A stretch of DNA of 40,955 nucleotides, taken from NCBI GenBank assembly GCA_964638675.1, contig CAZXAU010000019.1, forward strand, positions 1-40,955, in the 5' to 3' direction. Origin of the DNA: SIG714 sp964638675. Lineage in GTDB: Bacteria > Bacillota > Clostridia > Oscillospirales > CAG-272. Within the stretch, counting starts at the first letter, position 1. Each line of letters starts with the position of its first letter. The notes under the pieces were generated by a model. That model was given only the letters and a program-made list of their open reading frames with translations. It was not told the DNA's origin and did no database searches. Of the stretch, positions 14,681-22,900 are shown piece after piece. A program made the position numbers and the translations under genes.

Positions 14681-17185
14681 ATATTTTTTTAAATACTGCC
14701 CTGTAAGGCTTTCCTTGCAATTGCAAAGCTCCTGCGGACTTCCTTTGGCAATAATCTGCCCGCCGTGTACGCCGCCGCCCGGTCCCATATCTATCACATA
14801 GTCGGCATTCTTTATCACGTCAAAATCGTGTTCGATTACAATAACAGTTGCTCCGTTTTTGATCAACTGCATAAACACGCCGAGCAATACTTCTACATCA
14901 AGCGGGTGAAGTCCGATCGTTGGCTCGTCAAACACAAATACCGTATCAGACTGCCCCCTGCCCATCTCGCCTGCAAGCTTCAGTCGCTGTGCTTCGCCGC
15001 CTGACAGGCTCGGCGTTGACTCGCCAAGAGTCAGATATCCGAGTCCGAGATCGCTCAGCACTTGCAGTTTGCGTTTAACGATCGGGAGATCGTCACATGC
15101 CTTGAGCGCTTCATCTACACTCATAGCCATGAGCTCGGGCAGTGTATAAGAGTGTTCGCCTTTTTTGGGTATGCGTTTTATAAGACTTGTATCTTTTGAA
15201 TAGCGTGAGCCGCCGCAATCGGGGCAGGTGATATCAACATCGGGCAGGAATTGAATATCAAGGCTGATCGATCCCGTACCGTCGCAGGTAGGACAGCGGA
15301 GCTTTCCGGTATTATATGAGAAATCGCCCGCCTTATATCCTCTTTCTTTTGCGTCCTTCGTTGTTGCATAGACTTTACGCAATTCGTCGTGTACATCGAC
15401 ATATGTTGCAACGGTAGAGCGCACATTAATGCCTATAGGAGCGGAGTCTATAAGTTTTATCTGCGAAATTCCTTCAGCCGACACACTTTTAACATGTTCA
15501 GGAAGTTTTTCATTTTTACATAAGGCATCTATTGCAGGGATAAGGCTTTCCAGAATTAAAGTGGTCTTACCCGAACCCGAAACGCCTGTTACGGCTATCA
15601 GCCTTCCTTTGGGAAAATCGATTTCCAGAGGCTTTACCGTATGGATTTCAGATGTTGACAGATGAATTTTTCCGAGTGCAAAGACAGATTCCGGGGGAAT
15701 ATGCGCTCCGGTATCGATTACGGTCTTGCCTGTAAGGAAGCCGCCGATGCGGGTATACGGATCTGCCTCAACCTCTTCAAGCGTCCCTTGTGCAATTATG
15801 CTGCCTCCGTCTGCACCGGCTTTCGGTCCGAGCTCGACAAGCCAATCAGCTTCTGAAAGTATGTGAGTGTCGTGGTCTACAAGAATCACCGAGTTTCCAT
15901 CATCAACAAGATCGTGCATAACTCCTTTCAGTCCCTCGATATTTGAGGGATGTAGGCCTATTGACGGCTCGTCAAGAACATACAGAACGCCTGTAGTGCG
16001 ATTACGTACAGCTCTCGCAAGCTGCATTCGCTGTCTCTCACCGGTTGAAAGTGTGGAAGCCGAACGGTCCAATGTGAGATAGGACAATCCGAGATCCACC
16101 AATCTCTTTGCACTGCTTTGGAATGACTCGCAAATACTAACCGCCATAGGACGCATATCTTCGGGAAGGGAAGAAGGAATTCTGTCAACCCATTCAATGA
16201 GTTCGGAGAGGGTCATCATGCAGACCTGCGCAAGAGAGAGTCCGCACAATTTCGGAGCACGTGCTTCTTCGCTCAGTCTTGTTCCTCCGCAATCGGGGCA
16301 GACGCCCTGACGTAGGAATTTTTCCACACGTTTCATGCCTTTTTCGTCTTTGACCTTTGACAGAGCATTTTCTACGGTATATACGGCGTTGAAGTATGTA
16401 AAGTCCATCTCAGCCGATGTATTCGTTTTTTCATTAAAGTAGAGAATATGTTTTTTCACTGCCGGACCATGGAATACGGTCTCACGCTCTTCATCTGTCA
16501 GCTCACAGAAGGGAACATCGGTACGTACACCCATTTCACGGGCAACATTTTTCATTAGCGACCATATAAGTGTCTGCCAGGGGGCAACCGCTCCGCCGTC
16601 GATAGTCAGCGACTCATTCGGGACTAATTTTGATTCATCAACGACTGAGGTAATTCCGGTACCGTCGCAGCGCCTGCAAGCTCCCTGACTGTTGAAAGCC
16701 AGTTCTTCAGCACCCGGAGGGAGAAAATGAATTCCGCAAACCGGGCAATCAAGCCCAAGATCTGCCGCAATATCCTTTGAAGGCTCGACATAATGTCCGT
16801 TCGGACAACGGTGCGAGGCAAGCCGTGAAAACATGAGTCTCAGATGGTTCAACAGTTCTGTTCCTGTTCCGAATGTACTGCGGATCCCCGGAACGCCCGG
16901 ACGTTGACGTAAAGCCAAAGCAGCAGGGACATAAAGTACTTCATCTACCTCTGCCTTTTCTGCCTGTGTCATACGTCTGCGTGTATATGTCGACAACGAT
17001 TCAAGATACCTTCTTGAACCTTCGGCATACAGAATACCGAGCGCAAGCGATGACTTGCCCGAACCCGAAACGCCGGCAATTCCCACGATTTGATTCAGCG
17101 GTATATCAACATCAATATTTTTCAGATTATGAACACGTCCGCCTCGTATTTTGATTTTGTCAGGTACAGTATAAGACTTTTTCAT
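14660..17185 (-). CDS. UvrA-like ABC ATPase (short UvrA2-type paralogue)
   Basis: 841 aa, against about 940 for housekeeping UvrA, so an internal block (probably the UvrB-binding region) is missing. There are two ABC modules: Walker A GVSGSGKSS near 38-46 and GVSGSGKTT near 532-540, and signatures STGERQR and LSGGEAQR. Zinc modules show CPVCG, CRRCDGTG and CPDCGGTRL in the first half and CPTCDGTG and CPDCGGSRY in the second. Such UvrA2/DrrC-type proteins bind DNA and are linked to resistance to intercalators; they do not replace UvrA. AAGGAG lies upstream of ATG 17185 with long spacing. A palindrome at 17234-17251 may control it. Confidence 0.88.
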   Translation of the reverse strand: MKKSYTVPDKIKIRGGRVHNLKNIDVDIPLNQIVGIAGVSGSGKSSLALGILYAEGSRRYLESLSTYTRRRMTQAEKAEVDEVLYVPAALALRQRPGVPGIRSTFGTGTELLNHLRLMFSRLASHRCPNGHYVEPSKDIAADLGLDCPVCGIHFLPPGAEELAFNSQGACRRCDGTGITSVVDESKLVPNESLTIDGGAVAPWQTLIWSLMKNVAREMGVRTDVPFCELTDEERETVFHGPAVKKHILYFNEKTNTSAEMDFTYFNAVYTVENALSKVKDEKGMKRVEKFLRQGVCPDCGGTRLSEEARAPKLCGLSLAQVCMMTLSELIEWVDRIPSSLPEDMRPMAVSICESFQSSAKRLVDLGLSYLTLDRSASTLSTGERQRMQLARAVRNRTTGVLYVLDEPSIGLHPSNIEGLKGVMHDLVDDGNSVILVDHDTHILSEADWLVELGPKAGADGGSIIAQGTLEEVEADPYTRIGGFLTGKTVIDTGAHIPPESVFALGKIHLSTSEIHTVKPLEIDFPKGRLIAVTGVSGSGKTTLILESLIPAIDALCKNEKLPEHVKSVSAEGISQIKLIDSAPIGINVRSTVATYVDVHDELRKVYATTKDAKERGYKAGDFSYNTGKLRCPTCDGTGSISLDIQFLPDVDITCPDCGGSRYSKDTSLIKRIPKKGEHSYTLPELMAMSVDEALKACDDLPIVKRKLQVLSDLGLGYLTLGESTPSLSGGEAQRLKLAGEMGRGQSDTVFVFDEPTIGLHPLDVEVLLGVFMQLIKNGATVIVIEHDFDVIKNADYVIDMGPGGGVHGGQIIAKGSPQELCNCKESLTGQYLKKYTSDSEQ

Positions 17186-17233
17186 AGCCTGATCTTACTC
17201 CTTGATTTTTTTCGCAAAATGTTTTACCGAATA

Positions 17234-17251
17234 TGCTTAACAGATTAAGCA
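17234..17251 (-). promoter_or_regulatory. Palindromic operator candidate upstream of the uvrA-like gene
   Basis: TGCTTAA-CAGA-TTAAGCA, perfect 7-bp arms, 49 nt upstream of the start codon. The form suits a TetR-type repressor, which would fit drug-inducible expression; this is inference. Confidence 0.45.
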
Positions 17252-17270
17252 AAATTACACCGTTTTTATC

Positions 17271-17641
17271 TGCAAATATATATCATGTGTTTATTATAAC
17301 ATAAAGCCGACGAAGTCGGTGTCNNNNNNNNNNNNNNNNNNNNNNNNNNNNNNNNNNNNNNNNNNNNNNNNNNNNNNNNNNNNNNNNNNNNNNNNNNNNN
17401 NNNNNNNNNNNNNNNNNNNNNNNAGGGGTTATGTTCAAATAAACACTTCCTTTAAATCATATTTGCCGTCGCAAAGCGGATATAGTCTGCAAATATATAT
17501 CATGTGTTTATTATAACATAAAGCCGACGAAGTCGGTGTCCCCAAAGGGGTTATGTTCAAATAAACACTTCCTTTAAATCATATTTGCCGTCGCAAAGCG
17601 AATATAGTCGGCAAATACATATCGTGTGTTTATTATATCAC
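17271..17641. repeat. Tandem array of ~122-bp palindromic repeats interrupted by an assembly gap
   Basis: Unit starts at 17271, 17488 and 17610 (last copy partial). Each unit holds nested hairpins: an outer pair GTGTTTATTATAACATA / TATGTTCAAATAAACAC, inside it CCGAC-GAA-GTCGG and CCCC-AAA-GGGG, then TATTTGCCG / CGGCAAATA enclosing TCGC-AAA-GCGA. Copies 1 and 2 are identical where both are readable. There is no ORF and no resemblance to CRISPR, which has shorter repeats and unique spacers. Confidence 0.9.
17324..17423. other. Assembly gap (100 N)
   Basis: A round run of 100 N inside the tandem repeat. Comparing flanks with the intact unit, only 5 nt are missing if a single unit bridges the gap; more units may be collapsed. 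Confidence 0.97.
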
Positions 17642-17723
17642 AAAAATGCAGCATCTGTATATGTATTTTAAAAAAACGAAATTTTTAGTTTTTACTGTTT
17701 TATCGCTATACTTGTAAAGTAAA

Positions 17724-17903
17724 ATGAACCCGAATCAGCCTGTGTCTGCGAGTTGGGCAAAAGATTTTCCGGATGCGGATATGGTGGATCTCTTCTACAT
17801 AGAAGGAATGATTGCAGACTGTGAGCCTGAACAGAGAAAGCGAACGGTGATAAATCTGATTTTTATTAACTCTCATCAAAACTTCATTTTTTTGGATAAA
17901 TAA
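17724..17903 (+). CDS. 59-codon ORF, possible gene remnant
   Basis: ATG 17724 to TAA 17903 encodes MNPNQPVSASWAKDFPDADM, then VDLFYIEGMIADCEPEQRKR and a hydrophobic tail. The acidic middle looks protein-like, but there is no good ribosome binding site and the last ~15 codons are low-complexity AT. It is more likely the end of a degraded gene than an active one. No family recognised. Confidence 0.35.
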   Translation: MNPNQPVSASWAKDFPDADMVDLFYIEGMIADCEPEQRKRTVINLIFINSHQNFIFLDK

Positions 17904-17969
17904 AGAAACTTTATATATATTTGCTAAAATAATGAAATTTTATTAAAATAAATTTGTCAATATTTTGAA

Positions 17970-17998
17970 TTGACAAAAAAACAATGCAGTGATATAAT
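17970..17998 (+). promoter_or_regulatory. Consensus sigma-A promoter of the TasA/CalY-like operon
   Basis: TTGACA (17970-17975), 17 nt, TATAAT (17993-17998): a perfect match to consensus. Such a strong promoter followed directly by palindromes implies repression. Confidence 0.88.
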
Positions 17999-18012
17999 GC
18001 TTACAGGCTTGA

Positions 18013-18067
18013 GTTAGCCGATGCTAACCCAAGCCTGCTAACCACCGCGGAGTTAGCATATGCTAAT
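18013..18067 (+). promoter_or_regulatory. Two GTTAGC-N4-GCTAAY operators at the start of the transcript
   Basis: GTTAGC-CGAT-GCTAAC (18013-18028) and GTTAGC-ATAT-GCTAAT (18052-18067), with an extra half site GCTAAC at 18037-18042. The first is nested in a longer dyad (AGGCTTG 18005-18011 / CAAGCCT 18030-18036), so the mRNA 5' end can also fold. The same motif occurs twice at 26080-26161. Confidence 0.8.
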
Positions 18068-18098
18068 TAACACTAAAAAATGAAAGGAAAAAAGATTT

Positions 18099-19055
18099 AT
18101 GATTAAAACAAAAAAGACAAAAATATTGACAGTGATAGCAGCAGTCATTCTTGCCATGTGTATGGCAATCACTGCATATGCAATGTGGAGCAGCACATTA
18201 TCTGTAAAAGGCAGTGTATCGGCAAAGGGAAATTGGTCTTTAAAGGTCACTGATGCAAATATAGAGCTGAGTAATGTAGGTGCAGATCTTGATATTGATG
18301 TACCTACCTATGACGTAATTACATATCCCATTCAGATAAAGTATATAGACTCAAACAATAATTACATATACAACATTGACGATACCAATCCGAAAACAGT
18401 TTCCGTCAGTGCAGATGAATTTGCAGAGTATTCCGAGTATGTGTTTATTACATCGGCATCGGCAAACTTCTATGTATCGGGTAAAGACCCCAACGGAAGA
18501 TATAGCTTCAAGGTAAAGGCAAACGAAAATTTTAACATTTATCCTGTTTTTCCGAAGAAAGCTGAAGACGGAGGAGCCGCTGACGGTACAATAGTCGGTG
18601 AGGCTATTGCCTGGGCGTGCGAAGGGACTCTGACTCCGGCTGAGGGTGAGATCGTAACACTCACATATGCTTCGGCAAGAGATTATTTTGCTGAAAATCC
18701 CGCTGAAAGTGCTGTTGTAATCAGTGAAAACGGCGTGGAATTTGCTCCCGTTAATTTCACTCTTTCCGGTGCTTGGGCAAGCTACACTGTTACCGTTACA
18801 AATGAGAGCAGTGTAAACGCTAACCTTTCCGACTACAGCGTTGTAACTTCTGAGCTTGGAGACATCTTTAAGGTTTCAATTCCTGAGGGAATGGAGAATG
18901 ACATACTCGCTTCCGGTGAAAGCTGCACATTCAATGTAGTTGTTCAGCTTAACGCAGAGGGCAGCTTTGATGCAGAGTCAGCACCATTCTCTATCGGACT
19001 GACATATAATCAGGATGCGGTAAACGAAGCACCTGTTGCTACGCACACCCACTGA
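18099..19055 (+). CDS. TasA/CalY-like secreted protein
   Basis: 318 aa. Signal peptide at residues 1-28 (KTKKTKILTVIAAVILAMCM ending AYA), then MWSSTLSVKGSVSAKGNWSLKVTDANIEL, the start typical of SipW-dependent TasA/camelysin-type proteins that form extracellular fibres in biofilms. A second beta-domain (residues ~225-305) has TVTVTNESSVNANLSDYSV and ends with a His-rich THTH. No transmembrane anchor, so it is released or bound by a partner. The start has GAAAGGA 11 nt upstream. No dedicated SipW peptidase is in the window. Fibre formation is inferred from family resemblance. Confidence 0.68.
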   Translation: MIKTKKTKILTVIAAVILAMCMAITAYAMWSSTLSVKGSVSAKGNWSLKVTDANIELSNVGADLDIDVPTYDVITYPIQIKYIDSNNNYIYNIDDTNPKTVSVSADEFAEYSEYVFITSASANFYVSGKDPNGRYSFKVKANENFNIYPVFPKKAEDGGAADGTIVGEAIAWACEGTLTPAEGEIVTLTYASARDYFAENPAESAVVISENGVEFAPVNFTLSGAWASYTVTVTNESSVNANLSDYSVVTSELGDIFKVSIPEGMENDILASGESCTFNVVVQLNAEGSFDAESAPFSIGLTYNQDAVNEAPVATHTH

Positions 19056-19071
19056 TCTTTAAGCATTACCT

Positions 19072-19680
19072 ATGCAATTCTCCAAAAAGTGTACTCTCAT
19101 TGTACTGACGGCACTGTTGGCTGCAAGTCTTTTCTGCCATCCTCTGAAGGTTGATGCGTCGGCGACAGATGTCAGGTTTGATTACGGCGAATGGGTCTTC
19201 CTCGAGCAGACATCATCTTCGGCTGCGGTCGAGATTAAAGATGATTGTCTGACTGCTGATGTAGGCACTTTGAACTGTCCCGGGGCAAGCGGTATACTAC
19301 GTATAGGCATTGTAAACGACGGACAGCACTCGGTCAACCTTTCGCTGAGCGATTCGGTTCTGAAGGCAGAATCACCTATTCAGATAGAGATCTCCGGGGA
19401 TGTATCGAAAGTGAGTCCTACAGTTCTTGCCCCCGGGGAACACTGCTTTCTTCACGTAACGATACGCTGGAATCCCGAAAACAGTGATACAGATGTTAAT
19501 GTCAGCACATGCTTTGCAATCTCGCTGTCATGCGAAGGAAAAGATGCGGTCATTGAGGGGGATCAGGGCGGCAGTGCTGATACGGGAGTTTATTTTCCCA
19601 CAGTCTGTATCCTTCTTGCGATATCGTCACTTGTTGCTATCCTGATGCTTAAAAATTTCAAAAAAGAAATAAATACCTGA
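19072..19680 (+). CDS. Surface-anchored beta-domain partner of the TasA/CalY-like protein
   Basis: 202 aa. Signal peptide at residues 1-29 (ending VDASA), one extracellular beta-domain and a C-terminal SADTG segment followed by a hydrophobic helix (CILLAISSLVAILML) and KNFKK, the layout of a sortase sorting signal with a degenerate xPxTG motif or a simple membrane anchor. Its domain (RIGIVNDGQHSVNLSLSDSV..FAISLSCEG) is paralogous to the second domain of the preceding protein (TVTVTNES..NLSDYSV..FSIGLTYN). The 16-nt gap and lack of its own promoter indicate an operon. Role inferred: anchors or nucleates the secreted partner, as TapA does for TasA, although not a TapA homologue by sequence. Confidence 0.62.
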   Translation: MQFSKKCTLIVLTALLAASLFCHPLKVDASATDVRFDYGEWVFLEQTSSSAAVEIKDDCLTADVGTLNCPGASGILRIGIVNDGQHSVNLSLSDSVLKAESPIQIEISGDVSKVSPTVLAPGEHCFLHVTIRWNPENSDTDVNVSTCFAISLSCEGKDAVIEGDQGGSADTGVYFPTVCILLAISSLVAILMLKNFKKEINT

Positions 19681-19727
19681 CTGATATCACCGATAGAAAG
19701 ATATGACATATAAAAATGCCCTATCAT

Positions 19728-19775
19728 GCATCAAAAAGAAACAACCGGGCATCACGAAAAGTGGTGGCCGGTTGT
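19728..19775 (-). terminator. Terminator of the diacylglycerol kinase gene
   Basis: ACAACCGGGCATCAC (19741-19755) pairs with GTGGTGGCCGGTTGT (19761-19775), 14 of 15 positions. Read on the minus strand it is followed by TTTCTTTTTG. Confidence 0.82.
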
Positions 19776-19813
19776 CTGCTGTCAGGGATGTACGGAAATA
19801 TCTGTTTTATTTA

Positions 19814-20707
19814 TTATTTAGCGAGTACTTCTTCGCAGGTTTCTTTTTTTGCTACGACTCCGGCGGCGCATGCTGTATATGAAGAAACACCCAAAATGGT
19901 TTCTCCATCTATCTGCAATGCTACCGGACGGTCGAATTTGACCGAAATTTTGTTTCCTTCGAGTATTTCAACATATTTTGTATGCTTTACATGCTCGCCC
20001 TTGAAAATAGAAGGGAATATCATAAGTGTTTTAAGTCTGCCCGAACCGTGGAAGACCATTGTTGTGATCTTATCCGAATTTCTCTTCTGATTCGGAGTCG
20101 CCATCATTCCGCCGCCGTAAAATCTTCCGTTCATCGCCGGAGCGAGCCATACTTTTTTATATGTATATTTCTTTCTGTCAATAGTTATTTCGGCGTTTGT
20201 AGGCTTATAGTGGAAGAGCAGTCCCTTTATTGCAATCGATGTATAGTTGACCTTTTTGCCGGGTGTCTTTCTCAGCTCGTCACCCACCTCACAGCAGTAG
20301 CCGTCAATTCCGAATCCGACGCCGTTTATAAAGCGATAGTTCTTGCCGTTTACGCTGACGCTCGGCAGATCTTTCAGGTGCTCTTTTATTGAAAATGGAG
20401 AACTTTCTCCTGAAAATCCGAGATCGTGAGCGAAATCGTTGCCAGTTCCGTTGGGGAAATAAAGCACTTCATTATCAAACTTAATGCCGTCTGTATTGTT
20501 GATAAAACGGTTAAGGGTGCCGTCTCCTCCTGCAAGAATTATGTAGTCGCCTTTTTCAAGACCGCCGATAAAAAGTCTGTAGTCTGAAACATCTAAAACA
20601 TCGATGAATTTGAGTTCGTCGTGAATGAGATCTGTGAGTGATTTAACTTTTTGGAATGAATCGGCTTGACCAGCCATTTTGTTGTAAAGAACGTATCCGG
20701 TAGACAT
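19814..20707 (-). CDS. Diacylglycerol kinase-type lipid kinase (YegS/DgkB family)
   Basis: 297 aa, the usual length. The nucleotide-binding motif GGDGTLNR lies at residues 60-67, with PNGTGNDFAHDLG near 86 and a C-terminal beta-sandwich ending KFDRPVALQIDGE. The family phosphorylates diacylglycerol or related lipids at the inner membrane face, recycling diacylglycerol made during lipoteichoic acid synthesis. AAAGGAGAGG lies 5 nt before ATG 20707. It has its own terminator and a promoter of the 11-bp direct-repeat type shared with the TauE operon and the HdeD-like gene, which suggests response-regulator control. Confidence 0.9.
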   Translation of the reverse strand: MSTGYVLYNKMAGQADSFQKVKSLTDLIHDELKFIDVLDVSDYRLFIGGLEKGDYIILAGGDGTLNRFINNTDGIKFDNEVLYFPNGTGNDFAHDLGFSGESSPFSIKEHLKDLPSVSVNGKNYRFINGVGFGIDGYCCEVGDELRKTPGKKVNYTSIAIKGLLFHYKPTNAEITIDRKKYTYKKVWLAPAMNGRFYGGGMMATPNQKRNSDKITTMVFHGSGRLKTLMIFPSIFKGEHVKHTKYVEILEGNKISVKFDRPVALQIDGETILGVSSYTACAAGVVAKKETCEEVLAK

Positions 20708-20761
20708 AGTACCTCTCCTTTGCAGTCATATTCTTAAGATCTTATCATCTTTTCGACAATA

Positions 20762-20805
20762 AGTATATTTGTCGTTTTACAACTTAACTTCAACTGTTTT
20801 TCAAC
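20762..20805 (-). promoter_or_regulatory. Response-regulator-type promoter of the diacylglycerol kinase gene
   Basis: On the minus strand: GTTGAA (20805-20800), N5, GTTGAA (20794-20789), N5, GTTGTA (20783-20778), 10 nt, -10 TATACT (20767-20762). The 11-bp period and 10-nt spacing are identical at 25212-25266 and 25260-25303. Confidence 0.75.
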
Positions 20806-20822
20806 TTTTGTTGAAAAATAAA

Positions 20823-20861
20823 TGACAGGGAATTGTCGGCGAAATCGCCCGAACCCTGTCA
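20823..20861 (-). terminator. Terminator of the zinc peptidase operon
   Basis: TGACAGGG (20823-20830) and CCCTGTCA (20854-20861) are perfect arms around an inner GC-rich hairpin; on the minus strand TTTATTTTT follows. Confidence 0.8.
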
Positions 20862-20905
20862 ATTTTATGATATTATGATCGTTATAGATCTTTACGCTTG
20901 TATTT

Positions 20906-21640
20906 TTATCTTCTGTTTCTTCTTCCGAACAGAGTGAGGACCTGAATGAGGAAACGCAGGAAATAAACGAGAGATGTCAGAAGCGATGCGAGATATGTCA
21001 GTGCCGCCGCCGACAGAACCTCTTTTGCACCTGCAATTTCATCTTCCATGAGAATACCTTCTTCAAGAAGCATTTTTTTCGCTCTTGCGCTTGCATTAAG
21101 CTCTACAGGCAGTGTTACGAGGGCAAAAAGCAGAGATCCGCCGTAGAGTATGACGCCTACCATAGCAAGCTTGAAGCCGACATCGGGATCTGCCGTTGCC
21201 GCAAAATAATCAAGGAGGAGTCCTATCAGCACAAGCGGCATTGCGAGATATGATCCGAAATTGACTACAGGCACGAGTGCCGTGCGAAGCTTATACAGTC
21301 CGTATCCCTCCTGCTTTTGCATTACATGCCCCACTTCATGAGCGGCAACCGCAACTGCCGCAACCGAATTGTTGCTGTATGTGCTTTCCGAGAGATTGAC
21401 GATACTGTTTTTCGGGTGATAGTGGTCGGTGAGATCTCCTCTGACCTGTCCTATCGAAATATCGGATATTCCGTTACGGCGTAACAGCGTTGATACTGTA
21501 TCATATCCCGTCATTCCCGAACGGCATCTCACCTTGTTATGCTTTTTAAAGCTGCCGTTTACCTTGCCGTTTGCAATCATTGAGAAGATCAGGCAGGTGA
21601 CGATTGCTATCATAAATACAAAATAATCTTCTAAGTACAT
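20906..21640 (-). CDS. Zinc membrane metallopeptidase (YugP family, Zn_peptidase_2)
   Basis: 244 aa. HEVGH at residues 101-105 is the zinc-binding catalytic motif, preceded by NSVAAVAVAA. An N-terminal helix (residues 5-22) and two to three further spans (about 120-190 and a C-terminal one) place it in the membrane. The segment PVELNASARAKKML near residue 190 is typical of YugP-type proteins. Physiological substrate unknown. GGAAAGGA lies upstream of the ATG. It is the last gene of the TauE-HAD-regulator-kinase run, 41 nt after the kinase, so it may be part of an envelope-stress response. Confidence 0.88.
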   Translation of the reverse strand: MYLEDYFVFMIAIVTCLIFSMIANGKVNGSFKKHNKVRCRSGMTGYDTVSTLLRRNGISDISIGQVRGDLTDHYHPKNSIVNLSESTYSNNSVAAVAVAAHEVGHVMQKQEGYGLYKLRTALVPVVNFGSYLAMPLVLIGLLLDYFAATADPDVGFKLAMVGVILYGGSLLFALVTLPVELNASARAKKMLLEEGILMEDEIAGAKEVLSAAALTYLASLLTSLVYFLRFLIQVLTLFGRRNRR

Positions 21641-21681
21641 GGTTATTATATCCTTTCCGAATAATTAATTAATGCTTGAAT

Positions 21682-22761
21682 TTATTCATGCTTGGGGTAC
21701 ATTGTAACGGTGAATCGGCATCCGCCGTTTATGGGGTCGATATTTTCCGCTTCTATTTCACTTCCGTCAATTGACAGAATCCTTTTAACGAGTGCAAGCC
21801 CGAGTCCGTTTCCTTCTTGTTTGTGTGATGTATCAGCCTGATAAAACTTATCGAAAATATGCTTTTTTACTTCTTCCGACATTCCTGGACCCTGATCTTC
21901 GATCGTGAAAACAAAAGAGCTTTTTTTGTTTTCAAGCCGCATTCTGATCGTACTGTCCTCTGGCGTAAATTTGATGGCATTTCCTATAAGATTTGTCCAG
22001 ACATGATTGAACAGATTTTCATTGCTGACATATGATATGCTGTCCATATCGACATCAAAATTTATATTTTTCTCTGTCCATGTCCTTTCGAGCGACAGAA
22101 TTGCCTGTCTTATCTGCTCATCGAGTCTGAATTTGTTTTGATTTGATTGAATATCCTGATTTTCGATCTTTGAAAGCAAAAGGATATTTCCGACGAGGGT
22201 CGTAAGTCTGCTGGTGTTGAACAGAATTTTTTCAAGGTATTCCTGCTGATCGGCAGACAGATTATCGCAATCCTGGAGCAGTGTACTGTAGCCTTCGATC
22301 GCATTTATCGGTGTTTTGAACTCGTGAGAAACATTTGAAACGAAATCTGTCTGGAGTATCTCTGTCGATTGCAGCTCGTGTACCATAAGATTGAAGCCCA
22401 TATACAGCTCTCGTATCTCTTTTGACGAGCTTTTTGTATTCAGACGAACCGAGAAATCGCCGTCTGCCACTTTGCCTATGGCTTCACGAAGCTTTGATAT
22501 CGGTGAGAAAAAGAGCTTGGACAACAGGCTTGTTGCACCGAAGCCGATAATCAGACTGCATATCAGTATCTCAAGCCCCATGAGAAGTGTTGAATCGATA
22601 TCAAGTATATTGCCGAGCAGATCTGAGAATGCCAGTGCGATCAGAAGAGCGGCAACGATCTCGGAAGAAACCAGAAGAACAAGTCTGAATCGAAGGCTGA
22701 GCTTGTTCCGCTCCATTCGTATCTGTTCGAATGATTCTCTCATTTTCATTCTTATGACCAT
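21682..22761 (-). CDS. Sensor histidine kinase
   Basis: 359 aa from ATG 22761. Two membrane helices (about 25-46 and 60-82) enclose only a short outside loop, so it probably senses within the membrane or through a partner. HAMP about 80-135; phosphoacceptor His146 in NVSHEFKTP; N box NLIGNAIKFTP; G1 DQGPGM; G2 GNGLGLAL. It phosphorylates the regulator encoded just upstream. The frame stays open to 22857 through a structured intergenic element, but that stretch has no ribosome binding site. GAAAGGA lies before a hairpin that sits between it and the start. Alternative starts at the next in-frame ATGs are possible. Confidence 0.9.
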   Translation of the reverse strand: MVIRMKMRESFEQIRMERNKLSLRFRLVLLVSSEIVAALLIALAFSDLLGNILDIDSTLLMGLEILICSLIIGFGATSLLSKLFFSPISKLREAIGKVADGDFSVRLNTKSSSKEIRELYMGFNLMVHELQSTEILQTDFVSNVSHEFKTPINAIEGYSTLLQDCDNLSADQQEYLEKILFNTSRLTTLVGNILLLSKIENQDIQSNQNKFRLDEQIRQAILSLERTWTEKNINFDVDMDSISYVSNENLFNHVWTNLIGNAIKFTPEDSTIRMRLENKKSSFVFTIEDQGPGMSEEVKKHIFDKFYQADTSHKQEGNGLGLALVKRILSIDGSEIEAENIDPINGGCRFTVTMYPKHE

Positions 22762-22900
22762 GGCTTTCGCATTGCGAAAGCTTCCTTTCTTTCGGAATTG
22801 TGGCTGGTTTTGCGGAGCAAAATCGCCGCCATTTAGGTGGCGAAAGCCACAAAACACTGTCTAAAAAAATATATTTTTTAAAATTTATTTTTCAGACTTT
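22762..22900 (-). repeat. Structured intergenic element, copy 1 (regulator-kinase junction)
   Basis: Read on the minus strand: AAAGTCTGAAAAATAAATTT, a hairpin block with TTGTGGCT / AGCCACAA around GCGATTTTGC, GAAAGGAA, then GCTTTCGCA-AT-GCGAAAGC and the kinase ATG. It begins inside the last codons of the regulator gene (AAA GTC TGA). A second copy lies at 33909-34034 in a different operon. Confidence 0.88.

Noticed and set aside
17319..17516. ORF across the N run
   Set aside because: Created by unknown bases inside a non-coding repeat.
17271..17641. CRISPR array
   Set aside because: The repeat is about 122 bp, head to tail, without unique spacers, and no cas genes are present.
20797..20818. 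TTTTTCAAC-N4-GTTGAAAAA palindrome, with TCAACAATTGTTGA at 25251, as a second palindromic regulon
   Set aside because: Both are explained by the better-supported 11-bp direct repeats of GTTGAA-like hexamers with fixed distance to the -10 box.
22762..22857. Longer N-terminus of the histidine kinase reading through the intergenic element
   Set aside because: It has no ribosome binding site, the segment is the repeat itself, and copy 2 is closed by a stop in the matching frame.
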